From Arenicola marina (taxonomy: Eukaryota > Annelida > Polychaeta > Arenicolidae), in NCBI GenBank assembly GCA_964019135.1, contig OZ025257.1, positions 20,983,971-21,047,970 of the forward strand: 64,000 nt of DNA, read 5' to 3'. The notes under the pieces were generated by a model that saw only the letters and a program-made list of their open reading frames with translations, searched no databases and was not told where the DNA came from. The stretch's first letter is position 1, and each line of letters begins with the position of its first letter. Positions 35,401 to 46,143 of the stretch are shown one piece after another. The position numbers and the translations under genes are program-made.

Positions 35401-36280
35401 TGTTCTCTACCTGTCTTTCTACCCTCCACTTGTCTCTCTGCTATCTACCTGTATCTGTCCTTTGTCTATCTGCCCTCTATCTGTCTTTCTGACCTCTACT
35501 TCTCTCTCTGCCCTCTACTCGTCTCTCTGCCCTCTACTTATCTTTCTGCCCTCTAGTTGTCTCTCTGTCCTCTACCTGTCCCTGTCCTCTGTCTCTCTAT
35601 CCTCTACCTGTCTCTCTGCTGTCTACCTGTCTCTGTCCTCTGGCTATCTGTCCTCTGTCTATCTGTCCTCTACTTGTCTCTCTACCCTCTACTAGTCTCT
35701 CTGCCCTCTACCTGTCTCTGTGCCCCATGATTATCTCTCTGTCCTCTACCTGTCTCTCTGCTCTCTACCTGTCTCTGTCCTCTGTCTCTCTGTGCTCTAC
35801 CTGTCTCTGACCTATGTATCTCTGCCTTTTACCTGTCTCTGTCCTATGTCTCTCTGCCTTCTACCTGTCTGTCCTCTGTCTCTCTGTCTCTCTGTCCTCT
35901 TACCTTTTTGCTCTCTGCCTGTCTTTTTAGCACTCTCCCTGTCTATCTGCTCTCTGTCTGTCTGTCTCTCTGTCTCTCTCTCTCTGCTCATTAACTGTCT
36001 CTCTGTCCTCTATCTGTCTCTCTGCTCTCTACCTGTCTCTGCCCTCTGTCTCTCTGCTCTCTGCCTGTCTCTGTCCTCTGTCTATCTGTCCTATACCTGT
36101 CTCTCTGTCCTCTATCTGTCTCTCTGCCTCTATGTGTCTCCGTCCTCTACCTGTCTCTGCCCTCTACCTGTCTCTCTGCCTTCTACCTGTCTCTTTGCCC
36201 TCTCCCTGTCTATCTGCTCTCTGTTTCTCTCTTTCTGTCTCTCTCTATCTGCTCATTAACTCGCTCCCGGTCATATCCAT
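35401..36280. repeat. 19-bp pyrimidine-rich minisatellite, second block
   Basis: Same unit as at 33,160-34,590. The order of variants (for example GCTCATTAACTGTCTCTCTG, then TATCTGTCTCTCTGC) parallels the end of the first block, as expected from segmental duplication. Confidence 0.9.
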
Positions 36281-36292
36281 GACTTTCAATTC

Positions 36293-36715
36293 GATTTAGT
36301 CAAAAGTAGCGAACATAGATAAACTTACCTCAGGGCTACTGTGTCTGAACTGTTTGTGCCGCAAAAAGATCCCATGCTTCTCTGTAACGGGTTACTCTAT
36401 ACCTTGATCGTCCCCATTGCGGCTAGGCAGCCCCATAGCTCAGTGGGTTAGAGTGCTCGCGCTCACATTGAGTGCTCTGGTCACCCGAAAGCCTAACGGC
36501 ACGTGGATCAAGGGTTCGAGCCCCGCTGAGGTCATGTCTGTGTGGTCGCAGGATAAAGATCCCATGTCATTCTTCGCAAAGAGTAGGGAGTTACTCCCGG
36601 GGACATGGCTCCACCCTCTCTTCCTTCTCCCATTTACGCGATATGATCAGAATTGGCTAAAGCGTCCTGAATATACAACCAACCAACCGATTGTGGCGAC
36701 AGGACCTGCAGTGGT
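36293..36715 (+). repeat. SINE-containing duplicated block, copy 2
   Basis: Second copy of 34,972-35,400. The few differences include the A-box base (TAGCTCAG here, TAGGTCAG in copy 1). Confidence 0.9.
36430..36688 (+). mobile_element. tRNA-derived SINE S1, copy 2
   Basis: This copy has both a consensus A box (TAGCTCAGTGG) and a consensus B box (GGTTCGAGCCC at 36,513), so its internal RNA polymerase III promoter looks intact. The tail ends ACAACCAACCAACC. It moved here as part of the larger duplication, not by its own transposition. Confidence 0.85.
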
Positions 36716-37555
36716 TATTAAAGGGACCTACTTAAACCAACTAACCAGCCATCGACCTACCCCCATGCACCAAGAAACCTGGCGCTTAGTGTGACCTCAT
36801 AGAGGGTAGTAAAGCAGCCATTTCTGCGATATTTAATAACGCGTTCGCATTATGCATTGTCAATTAATTCCTAATAAAGCTCGGCAGGTTCCCTAGGACT
36901 CGTTGGCACAGATTATCTCAGTGATGGACACCCCTTTGTTTTCCTGGATCGCTTTTATCCGCTCATCAGGCATTAATGTTCTTATCGAGAGATAAACGTA
37001 GCGTGAGCCAGGGCGCCTAATAGCAGCAATGAACTAGCGAAAATAGATCAACGTTACTGTAAGCGCCACCTAGCGGCGGAATGCTCGCGTGACATTTAAC
37101 GGCTATCACCCCCCTCACCCTCTCTCACCCGCTAACCCCCCACTTTTTCTTACTGAAATGAATATGTGATAAAGAAGACACGAAAAAGGCTGCTCATACA
37201 GGTATCTTCTACGTCTGACCGTTATCGCCAATAAAGGCCTGAGATTTGCAGATTTCACAGAATTACCCCCAAGGCGATACACCGCTGGCATATACATATG
37301 AATAGGCTTGGGCAATAATAGATGGTCGGAACGTTTCCAGGCTTGCGCATCTACTTCCAAAAAGATTGGCCTACAACACTGATCATTATGAAGTATGTAG
37401 GCCCTACGTGTGAGTAAATGCATCAAGCATTTTAACATAAAACACATATATCATGCTCGTCTAGATATTGGACTTTGTGTCCCACTGTTCAATTATATTG
37501 ACCAGTACCTATGTTATGGAGCAGGACTACAACAACAGTTGGATACCGAGCAGGG
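36716..37555. other. Intergenic
   Basis: No gene recognised. A 110-codon minus frame at 37,115-37,447 lacks motifs. Confidence 0.4.
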
Positions 37556-37945
37556 CCTATCCCACCGACCGTAGACGGCCTATCCATCCGACCAGAGGGC
37601 CTATCTGTGAGACCCGTAGAGGGCTTATCAGCCTGACCGTAGATGACCTAGACAACCGAACGTAGAGGACCTAGGCAACCGACCGTAGAGGGTCTATCCA
37701 AACCGTAGAAGACCTTGGCAACCGAACGTAGAGGGCCTATCCATCCGACCATAGAGGGCCTATATGTCCGACCGTAGGCGGCCTAGCCAACCGATCGTAG
37801 AGGGCCCATCCAATCGACCGTAGAGGGTCTGTCCAACCGTCTGTAGAAGGCCTATCTGTCCGACCGTAGAGGAAATATCCATCCGACCGTAGAGGACCTA
37901 GGCAACCGACCGTAGAGAGTCTATCCGTCCGGATGTTAAACGCCT
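37556..37945. repeat. ~23-bp minisatellite, about 17 copies
   Basis: The core CCGACCGTAGAGGGCCTATC recurs every 22-24 bases with variants (GATCGTAGAGGGCCCATC, GAACGTAGAGGACCTAGG). Unit length varies, so no continuous frame exists. Confidence 0.9.
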
Positions 37946-39654
37946 ATCTATCACAACGTCTATCCGTGCAGCCTATTCGCCCGGCTGTATCATTGTTAAC
38001 TCCTCTTACCGACAGAACAGCGTTAGCGTTTTTTTCTTGGCGATGCCATACGACCGACTGCTGTCGGCAAAATTTCATCAATTACCGGAAGAAAAGACGA
38101 CAGGAATGACCCGCAATGATTGCTGGGAATGAAGCCATTTGACCCTAAACGCACGCGTGGCAGGTAGTCGCCTGGGTAATGGGCCCTTGCTCTCCTCGAC
38201 TGTCGCCCGCAGTCAGCGTCACCTTTGGAGCAGTTGAGGAGACAAAACGCAATGTAACAGTACTACGAAAAACCCACGAAAGCTTACAGTCTAGTCTAGG
38301 CTAGTGTAGGTTGGGTGGGAGAGAGGGTCGGGGTGAGGAGGTCAGGTGGGGTTTTGAAACGATCGCGGGTGAAAAGGTTGTGGATCTCTTGCTGCCATTC
38401 ATATGAGGGAATCTCGAGATTTGTTCTAAATTGTTTTGAGCGTGGGCCACAGATCTGGGCTAGAGATCTTTTGTCTTATTTCCCCCAAAAAAGGCATTTT
38501 CATCAACATACCTATGTAATGACACTATAAGATCTTGTATTTCGATTGTTGCCATACGTGTAACTGTCAAGTATACATTTCACATGCAAAAACTAGGGAA
38601 TTATATAAAAGAAACTAATTAACCCAGTTACTGAACAAAGATGGTGGGATGATGCACGACCATGACTTTTCTAGTGTTTTTAGAAATCGCAGCTTCGGTA
38701 TTAGTGACTCTTTTATCGCAGAGTTGGATCTTAAGTGTTTTGAATAGCTATCTGCCATGTGGTTATAACCTGTTCAAATGGAACAAACGGGAGCATATGT
38801 GTATGCTCATATATATGTGGAATATGTGCAAAGTGACTCACACCGTAACACATATGGTCTTTGATTGCAAAGCCAGCGTGGACTAAATTGAGTGCTCTTT
38901 TAAATATCGAAAGTATTGTAACAAAATTTGTATTTGGGTTCGCTCAGAATAATTCGGTAAATAACTTTATTGTGTCCCTTATATCATATTGCATCTATAA
39001 ATATTGGTAGTTATTGGATAACCAAAATAGTAGAACAAAGCATTTAGCAATATACTATATACTATCTACAGCGAAATAGTAAAGCATTTAAATTAACGAA
39101 ACCATGAGGAAATTGCTCAGATATTCAATCACTAATTAATGCCGGGCTGTCAGAGTGATATTGTTACTATCTAGCGGGTATTTTACAGGAAGAATTGAAA
39201 AAAATGCATTTCACAATGTCTTTAATGCCATTTGATATCTGCATCTATAATATGTATATAAGTCTATTGTCAAGAAAGGATCGTCATGGTAACGTCTCCC
39301 TTCTTATTTATGCTGGAAAACGGTTTGAGCGAGTGATATGGATTTGTGTAAACAACTACTCACAGCCTGGTTGAGATAACCTAATCATTTCTTTTACAAT
39401 TTATATCATGATAATTTTTGTTTATATTCCAACACTTTTGTATTTTTATGTACCTCAGCAAGATTAACTTGTAGGCTATGCCTGATTTTTTTCAATTGCA
39501 AAATAAAAATATGTTTAAACCAACCGGTCATGGGGCCTCGCGCTCTGGCAACAGAAGCTAAAACATGCTTAACTCAGCAGGATGTTAATTGATTCGAGAG
39601 GCTTCGTCGTCCCGCCTTGCCTACATGGGCAAAAGCCGTGGGTGACAACATCAG
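37946..39654. other. Intergenic, AT-rich to the right
   Basis: No gene recognised. Frames of 71-74 codons at 38,315-38,530 and 38,662-38,886 lack motifs and splice partners. Confidence 0.4.
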
Positions 39655-40277
39655 CATTGCGTTTCCATTCCAGTTTCACGCATTGGCGAGAAGCTGGGTG
39701 AAGTCAGGGCAAGACGACACGAGATTACTGGCCACGAACTACGATATCGCAGCCATTCATCTTTAGAAAATGGAGATGAAATATCGGTGGCCATGAAGTG
39801 GTCACGTGAATGTGACGTGAGGTTTTGGTCATGTATGGATGTTGGGGTGATGGGATAGGAGGGGGGTGGTGTCGGGGAAGGGGTGGTGGGAAGGAGGGGG
39901 TGGTGAGGAAGGGGGTGGGGTGGCCGGACGTGTTCTAACGAGAGCGTTTGGAAGACGATGGCCTGTGTAACCTGGTAAACTCAGCGGAGGGATTTATTGG
40001 TACCCCGGGGCACAGAACATTCGGGAGAAGATGGCATTATCATTTTCACTCACTCTCCTCTCTCACTCACTCGCCTTCACTTGCGCTCATTCTTGCTCAT
40101 TCTCAGTTACTATTACTCTCACTCTCACTAACTCATCGTCACTCATTCGCACTCACTCTCACCCTCATTTTCACCCTCACCCTCACTCACTCTCCCTCTC
40201 ACTCATTCGCAGTTACTCTTCTGACCGCTACTCACGTTGACTCACTCTCTCTTACCCTCACCCTCACCCTCACCCTT

Positions 40278-40333
<56 letters not shown>

Positions 40334-40440
40334 CCTTATTCACTCTCACCTTACCTCTCAATCATTTTGGATTTCTGTCACGTTGTCACTTACTCGCAAT
40401 GTCACTGTCACTCACTGTCACTCTGCCACTCACTGTCACT
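39655..40440 (+). repeat. Inverted repeat block A (partner A' at 51,995-52,990)
   Basis: CCAGTTTCACGCATTGGCGAG, ATCGCAGCCATTCATCTT, GAGGTTTTGGTCATGTATGG, GGCCTGTGTAA, GCTACTCACGTT and ATTT(T/C)TGTCAC...CACTTACTCG(C/T)AATGTCA all recur in the same order on the opposite strand of 51,995-52,990. Similarity is patchy (about 75-90% by eye) with indels. It includes a CACT/CCCTCA-rich simple-sequence half from 40,040 onward, in which a 289-codon plus frame starting at 39,948 is a repeat artefact. Confidence 0.85.
40250..40345. repeat. (CCCTCA)n hexanucleotide array
   Basis: About 15 units of CCCTCA with a few CCCTTA/CCCTTAC variants. It sits within block A and shares its simple-sequence origin with the following satellite. 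Confidence 0.9.
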
Positions 40441-40499
40441 CTGCCACTCACTGTCACTCTGCCACTCACTGTCACTCTGCCACACTTACAATCGCTGTC

Positions 40500-43144
40500 A
40501 TTGTCACTTACTGTCACTCTTATTCTCACTGTCAATCTTACTCTCACTGTCACACTTACTCTCACTGTCACTCTTACTCTCACTGTCACTCTTACTCTCA
40601 CTGTCACTCTTACTCTCACTGTCACTCTTACTCTCACTGTCACTCTTACTCTCGCTGTCACTCTTACTCTCACTGTCACTCTTACTCTCACTGTCACTCT
40701 TACTCTCACTGTCACTCTTACTCTCACTCGCACTCTTACTCTCACTCGCACTCTTACTCTCACTCGCACTCTTACTCTCACAGGCACCCTTACTCTCACT
40801 GTCACTCTTACTCTTAGCGTCACTCTTACTCTCACTGTCACTCTTACTCTCACTGGCACCCTTACTCTCTCTGTCACTCTTACTCTCGCTGTCACTCTTT
40901 CTCTCACTCTCACTCTTACTCTCACTGTCACTCTTACTCTCACTGTTACTCTTACTCTCACTCTCACTCTTACTCTCACTGTCACTCCCACTCTCACTGC
41001 CACTCTTACTCTCACTGTCACTCTTACTCTCTTACTGTCACTCTTACTCTCACTGTCACTCTTACTCTCACTGGCACTCTTACTCTCACTGTCACTCTTA
41101 CTCTCACTGCCACTCTTACTCTCACTGTCACTCTTACTCTCAATGTCATTCTTACTCTCACTGTCACTCTTACTCTCACTGTCACTCTTACTCTCACTGT
41201 CACTCTTACTCTCACTGTCACTTTTACTCTCTTACTGTCACTCTTACTCTCACTGTCACTCTTACTCTTACTGTCACTGTTACTCTCACTGTCACTCTTA
41301 CTCTCACTGTCACGCTTACTCTCACTGTCAATCTTACTCTCACTGTCACTCTTACTCTCACTGTCACTCTTACTCTCACTGTCACACTTACTCTCACTGT
41401 CACTCTTACTATCACTGTCACTCTTACTCTCACTGTCATTCTTGCTCTCACTGTCACTCTTACTCTCACTGCTACTCTTACTCTCACTGTCACTCTTACT
41501 CTCACTGTCACTCTTACTCTCACTGTCACTCTTAGTCTCACTGTCACTCTTACTCTCACTGTCACACTTACTCTCACTGCCACTCTTACTCTCACTGTCA
41601 CTCTTACTCTCACTGTCACTCTTACTCTCACTGTCACTCTTACTCTCACTGTCACACTTACTCTCACTGTCACTCTTACTTTCACTGTCACTCTTATTCT
41701 CACTGTCACTCTTACTCTCACTGTCACACTTACTCTCACTGTCACTCTTACTCTCACTGTCACTCTTACTATCACTGTCATTCTTACTCTCATTTTCACT
41801 CTTACTCTCACTGTCACTCTTACTCTCACTGCCACTCCTACTCTCACTGTCACTCTTACTCTCACTCTTACTCTCACTGTCACCCTTACTCTCACTGTCA
41901 CTCTTACTCTCACTGTCACTCTTACTCTCACTCTCACTCTTACTCTCACTGTCACTCTTACTCTCACTGTCACTCTTGCTCTCACTGTCATTTTTACTCT
42001 CACTGTCACTCTTACTCTCACTGTCACACTTACTCTCACTGTCACACTTACTCTCACTGCCACTCCTACTCTCACTGTCACTCTTACTCTCACTGTCACT
42101 CTTACTCTCACTCTCACTCTTACTCTCACTGTCACTCTTACTCTCACTGTCACTCTTACTCTCACTGTCACTCTTATTCTCACTGTCACACTTACTCTCA
42201 CTGTCACTCTTACTCTCACTGTCACTCTTACTCTTACTGTCACTCTTACTCTCACTGTCACTCTTACTCTCACTCTCACTCTTACTCTCACTGTCACTCT
42301 TACTCTCACTGTCACACTTACTCTCACTGTCACTCTTACTCTCACTCTCACTCTTACTCTCACTGTCACTCTTACTCTCACTGTCACACTTACTCTCACT
42401 GTCACTCTTACTCTCACTCTCACTCTTACTCTCACTGTCACTCTTACTCTCACTGTCACACTTACTCTCACTGTCACTCTTACTCTCACTGTCACTCTTA
42501 CTCTCACTGTCACTCTTACTCTCACTGTCACTCTTACTCTCACTGTCACTCTTACTCTCACTGTCACTCTTACTCCCACTGTCACTCTTACTCTCACTGT
42601 CACTCTTACTCTCACTGCCACTCTTACTCTCACTGTCACTCATACTCTCACTGTCACACTTACTCTCACTGCCACTCTTACTCTCACTGTCACTCTTACT
42701 CCCACTCTCACTCTTACTCTCACTGTCACTCTTACTCTCACTGTCACACTTACTCTCACTGTCACTCTTACTCTCACTCTCACTCTTACTCTCACTGTCA
42801 CACTTACTCTCACTGTCACTCTTACTCTCACTGTCACTCTTACTCTCACTGTCACACTTACTCTCACTGTCACTCTTACTCTCACTGTCACACATACTCT
42901 CACTGTCACTCTTACTCTCACTGTCACTCTTACTCTCACTGCCACTCTTACTCTCACTGTCACTCTTACTCTCACTGTCACTTTTACTCTCACTGTCACT
43001 CTTACTCTCACTGTCACTCTTACTCTCACTGTCACTCTTACTCTCACTGTCACTCTTACTCTCACTGTCACTCTTACTCTCACTGTCACGCTTACTCTCA
43101 CTGTCACACTTACTCTCACTGTCACTCTTACTCTCACTGTCACT
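40500..43144. repeat. 18-bp satellite array, about 147 copies (2.6 kb)
   Basis: The unit is CTTACTCTCACTGTCACT. Because 18 is a multiple of 3 and no unit contains a stop, several frames on both strands stay open for very long stretches: TLTVTL, LSLLLS and HSYSHC types on plus, and SDSESK and VRVRVT types on minus, up to 954 codons. Variants recur with higher-order periods, most clearly a 72-bp (four-unit) block repeated about three times at 42,255-42,470. Two CTCTTACTGTCA junctions at about 41,030 and 41,232 shift the frame. No signal outside the repeat supports translation. Confidence 0.95.
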
Positions 43145-43949
43145 CACGAAGGACCTTTAACAAACTCCCTTCCATTTTATTTCAAGCATCGCCCAGCAGC
43201 TGCTGTTTCGCTCTTTGATTTCATGGCCTAGCGACCCATTTCTCCTCCAAACCCCCTACCCCTTACCCCAGCCCCGTACTCGCAGCCCCACCCCCCTCGC
43301 CCCCTTCCTCAACCCCGCCCGAAGCTCCAGCCAGTCAGGGCGTAGTCCTTTCATCTCGACCCTTATTTGACCAAAACAGTCTGGATTACCCTCGCCAGCA
43401 TTCTGATCAGCACAATGAGACGGGAAGCCTGATTACATCTTTGTCGGTGGTATAGTCAAAGGGAGAGGAGACTGCCGCCATTGTGCTGTGCGTTTGTATG
43501 TATCTTCACCCATTGGTCCCTACTACATATCAGGTCCTCGAGGTGGGCAGGACCGTTAGCGTTGAGCTAAGCCCACAAGGGATGAATGACAAGTGACCTA
43601 CTTTTGCCGACGGCATTGTTATGTATTGTATGACGCACACCCATATATATATATATATTCTTCCTGTTGTGTTCGTTACGGTATTTAGACTGTCTGGCCG
43701 CCTGCCTGGCAGGGGTCCGGTACGACATAGCGGCTCTCCGTCGTACTGACCTCCAACAACAATGCGCATGTGAAGTTAGCACGGTAGCGTCAGCGTCTCT
43801 CTGGAACTTGTCGGGGAGAAGGAAGCAAAGAAAGTGGGAACACTTAAGAATTGCAAGTGACTTCTGTTTTGAAATGGCAGTGATTAACGTAAGTTTGAGG
43901 AGGGATAGTTGACCACCGTAAGGTAGGGGAGGGTCAGATAGGATACCTG
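43145..43949. other. Sequence between satellite and block B
   Basis: No gene recognised. C-rich at 43,250-43,320 with a (TA)n run near 43,642-43,658. The right-arm counterpart, if any, lies beyond the window end. Confidence 0.4.
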
Positions 43950-43995
43950 ACCATCATCGTAAGGTAGGGAAAGCCCAGATGGGATAACTGACTAT
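43916..43995. repeat. ~41-bp tandem dimer at the outer end of block B
   Basis: The phrase GTAAGGTAGGG(G/A)A...CAGAT(A/G)GGATA(C/A)CTGAC occurs twice in a row. The second unit is the start of the match to the reverse complement of 63,900-63,966. Confidence 0.75.
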
Positions 43996-44121
43996 CATGA
44001 TAGCTATGATACACGGAACCAAAGCATATTTATGGGGTATATGGGCTAAATAAACCTTTTCCCACCCTTTTTACCGTTATGTATCGCACATCAAAGAAGT
44101 TATCGTGAGCGTCCAATGCCA

Positions 44122-44387
44122 ATAGAGCGATCAAGGCTGTCAATTATTCACTGACGTCACTGTGGCTTTTATCCAATCATGTGGTGAAAAAAGGTATCCT
44201 ACCTGCGTTATGTCGGACAAAAAAGTCCGACAGACATAGTAGCATGTCACTTTGTTGTCAGTTTCAGAGATGAGTACTGCTCACTTGTACCTACCATCAA
44301 CTATGATTGTCAATTTCATACTCACGATTTAAGAAAAACGACTCCGGCGGTATGCGGGGCTTAGTGTCGGAGTGTGGACCGGTCCAT
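44122..44387 (+). mobile_element. MITE family M1, copy b
   Basis: About 266 bases with the same interior as copies a and c (CACTGACGTCA, GTCAGTTTCAGAGATGAG, ACTATGATTGTC). The ends ATAGAGCGATCAAGG and GGACCGGTCCAT are diverged inverted repeats. The equivalent position in the right arm lacks it, so it inserted in the left arm after the arms formed or was lost on the right. Confidence 0.7.
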
Positions 44388-45399
44388 TGCGATAACAGCT
44401 ACATGTTTCACGCAAAGGGGTTAATCGATAAAATGTATCAGTATGTCATCAGCTGATACACATCTTTCACATGTACATCGCAGTGATTGTTTCATGTTAA
44501 GGCTCACCCAAAACCGGGGCCTCATGCCTCTGTAAGAATTATATGCCCTGTCATAACATTAAAACATGTTTTGATGCGTTTTGATGCGATAGCAACCAGA
44601 CGGTTACACTTTTCCATTTTATAAAATGCAAACTACGTCCTCTTATTTAGTGCACATTACATTTTATTTAGTTTTTCCTAAAAAGGGGCATACTTTTGAT
44701 GATAAAAACATATCTCATGGAAAAATAGATTGTACGAGAAGATGTAAGTATATTAAGAATAATGTTTTATTACAAAAAAATTTGAGTGCTAAAATCTCTT
44801 TGCGGCAGAATGACACCTTTTTATGCCGCGAGCAGGGAGACGCGTTATCAGCATCGAGCAACACCTTTCATTGATTCATTGTAATGCCGTCTAGCAAGCA
44901 AAAATTATGTCCCACGGGATTTGAATTAAACCATCGAACCCAGCAATTCGTCTGAGTGCAAATGAAAAATGCACAGAAAGGACTGTTTCGCGCTACGTGT
45001 CGATAGTGAAACTTCAGCATCAACTTTCCGCATGGCACGCAGATGAATGCACCACCACACCACAACGGCATTCGACAACAAGGTTTGGCTGGCAGCTGCA
45101 TGAACTGATATAGAGGTTTTCACGATCCAGGGTTGCCTTCTTCTCGCCTTATGTAATCTCTCCATTGAGCGTGAAATTGCCTTAAGCGAGAAGCAAAGAG
45201 CGCATTGGCTAGCAGAAGCTGGCTACGAGAGAGTGAACTATTTTCAAAGGAGTATAAAACATGTCAGTTCGAAAGGAGGAAGAATGCCTCAATATAGGAA
45301 CTGGTATTTTCCGCTAGATTGCTTTCTCCGGACATTCATTTCAACATAAACTGGCAATGATCAACCAATGAGAAAGCAAGTTCGATGAGAACTAGGTGA

Positions 45400-45600
45400 A
45401 ATAAATGGTGATTTATCCTGGTAATTACCATATTATCAAGGGACTTACCATATTATTTATCATGGTAATTACCATGTTAAATTTGTTTTGCGGTGGTAAA
45501 TATAATGATAATGACCAGGGCCAGTATCACGATAATAACCATGGCCAGTATCATGATAATTATTATGATAAATATCATGATTATCATGATAAGTATGAAC
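45400..45600. repeat. Cluster of nested TCATGATA/GGTAATTACC palindromes
   Basis: Short perfect palindromes (GGTAATTACC twice, ATCATGAT four times, ACCATGGCC) follow each other about every 10-20 bases, and the second half is an irregular ATGATAA/TATCATG repeat. It directly precedes the 39-bp minisatellite and is much reduced in the right arm. Confidence 0.65.
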
Positions 45601-45640
45601 CTTCATGAACATGAACTCTCAATTATCAACCAACAAGAAA

Positions 45641-46143
45641 CAGGTTCGTGGAGGTGATTCGGTTAACGACAAACTGAAACAGGTTCGTGGAGGTGATTCG
45701 GTTAACGGCAAACTGAAACAGGTTCGTGGAGGTGATTCGGTTAACGACAAACTGAAACAGGTTCGTGGAGGTGATTCGGTTAACGACAAACTGAAACAGG
45801 TTCGTGGAGGTGATTCGGTTAACGACAAACTGAAACAGGTTCGTGGAGGTGATTCGGTTAACGACAAACTGAAACAGGTTCGTGGAGGTGATTCGGTTAA
45901 CGGCAAACTGAAACAGGTTCGTGGAGGTGATTCGGTTAACGACAAACTGAAACAGGTTCGTGGAGGTGATTCGGTTAACGACAAACTGAAACAGGTTCGT
46001 GGAGGTGATTCGGTTAACGACAAACTGAAACAGGTTCGTGGAGGTGATTCGGTTAACGACAAACTGAAACAGGTTCGTGGAGGTGATTCGGTTAACGACA
46101 AACTGAAACAGGTTCGTGGAGGTGATTCGGTTAACGACAAACT
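45641..46143 (+). repeat. 39-bp minisatellite, 13 near-identical copies, left arm only
   Basis: Each unit contains CAGGTTCGTGGAGGTGATTC then GGTTAACGACAAACTGAAA. Only one base varies, A to G in GACAAAC, in units 2 and 7. The unit is 13 codons, so several frames stay open (plus strand KQVRGGDSVNDKL, 247 codons with flanks). The right arm has only a diverged single relic (CACGTTCGCGGAGG) near 62,650, so the array arose after the arms split. Units have no spacers, so it is not a CRISPR array. Confidence 0.95.

Noticed and set aside
35108..36688. Functional tRNA genes at the SINE heads
   Set aside because: A-to-B box spacing is too long, no acceptor stem closes, and a conserved non-tRNA body with an (AACC)n tail follows.
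40250..40345. (CCCTCA)n as telomeric DNA
   Set aside because: The unit is not CCCTAA, the run is only ~95 bases, and it grades into other CACT-rich simple sequence inside block A.
41024..43147. SDSESK-repeat protein of ~700 residues on the minus strand
   Set aside because: It follows wholly from a stop-free 18-bp satellite that is open in several frames on both strands, with no flanking coding sequence.
45641..46143. Regular 39-bp repeats as a possible CRISPR array
   Set aside because: Units abut directly with no variable spacers, and the window is eukaryotic.
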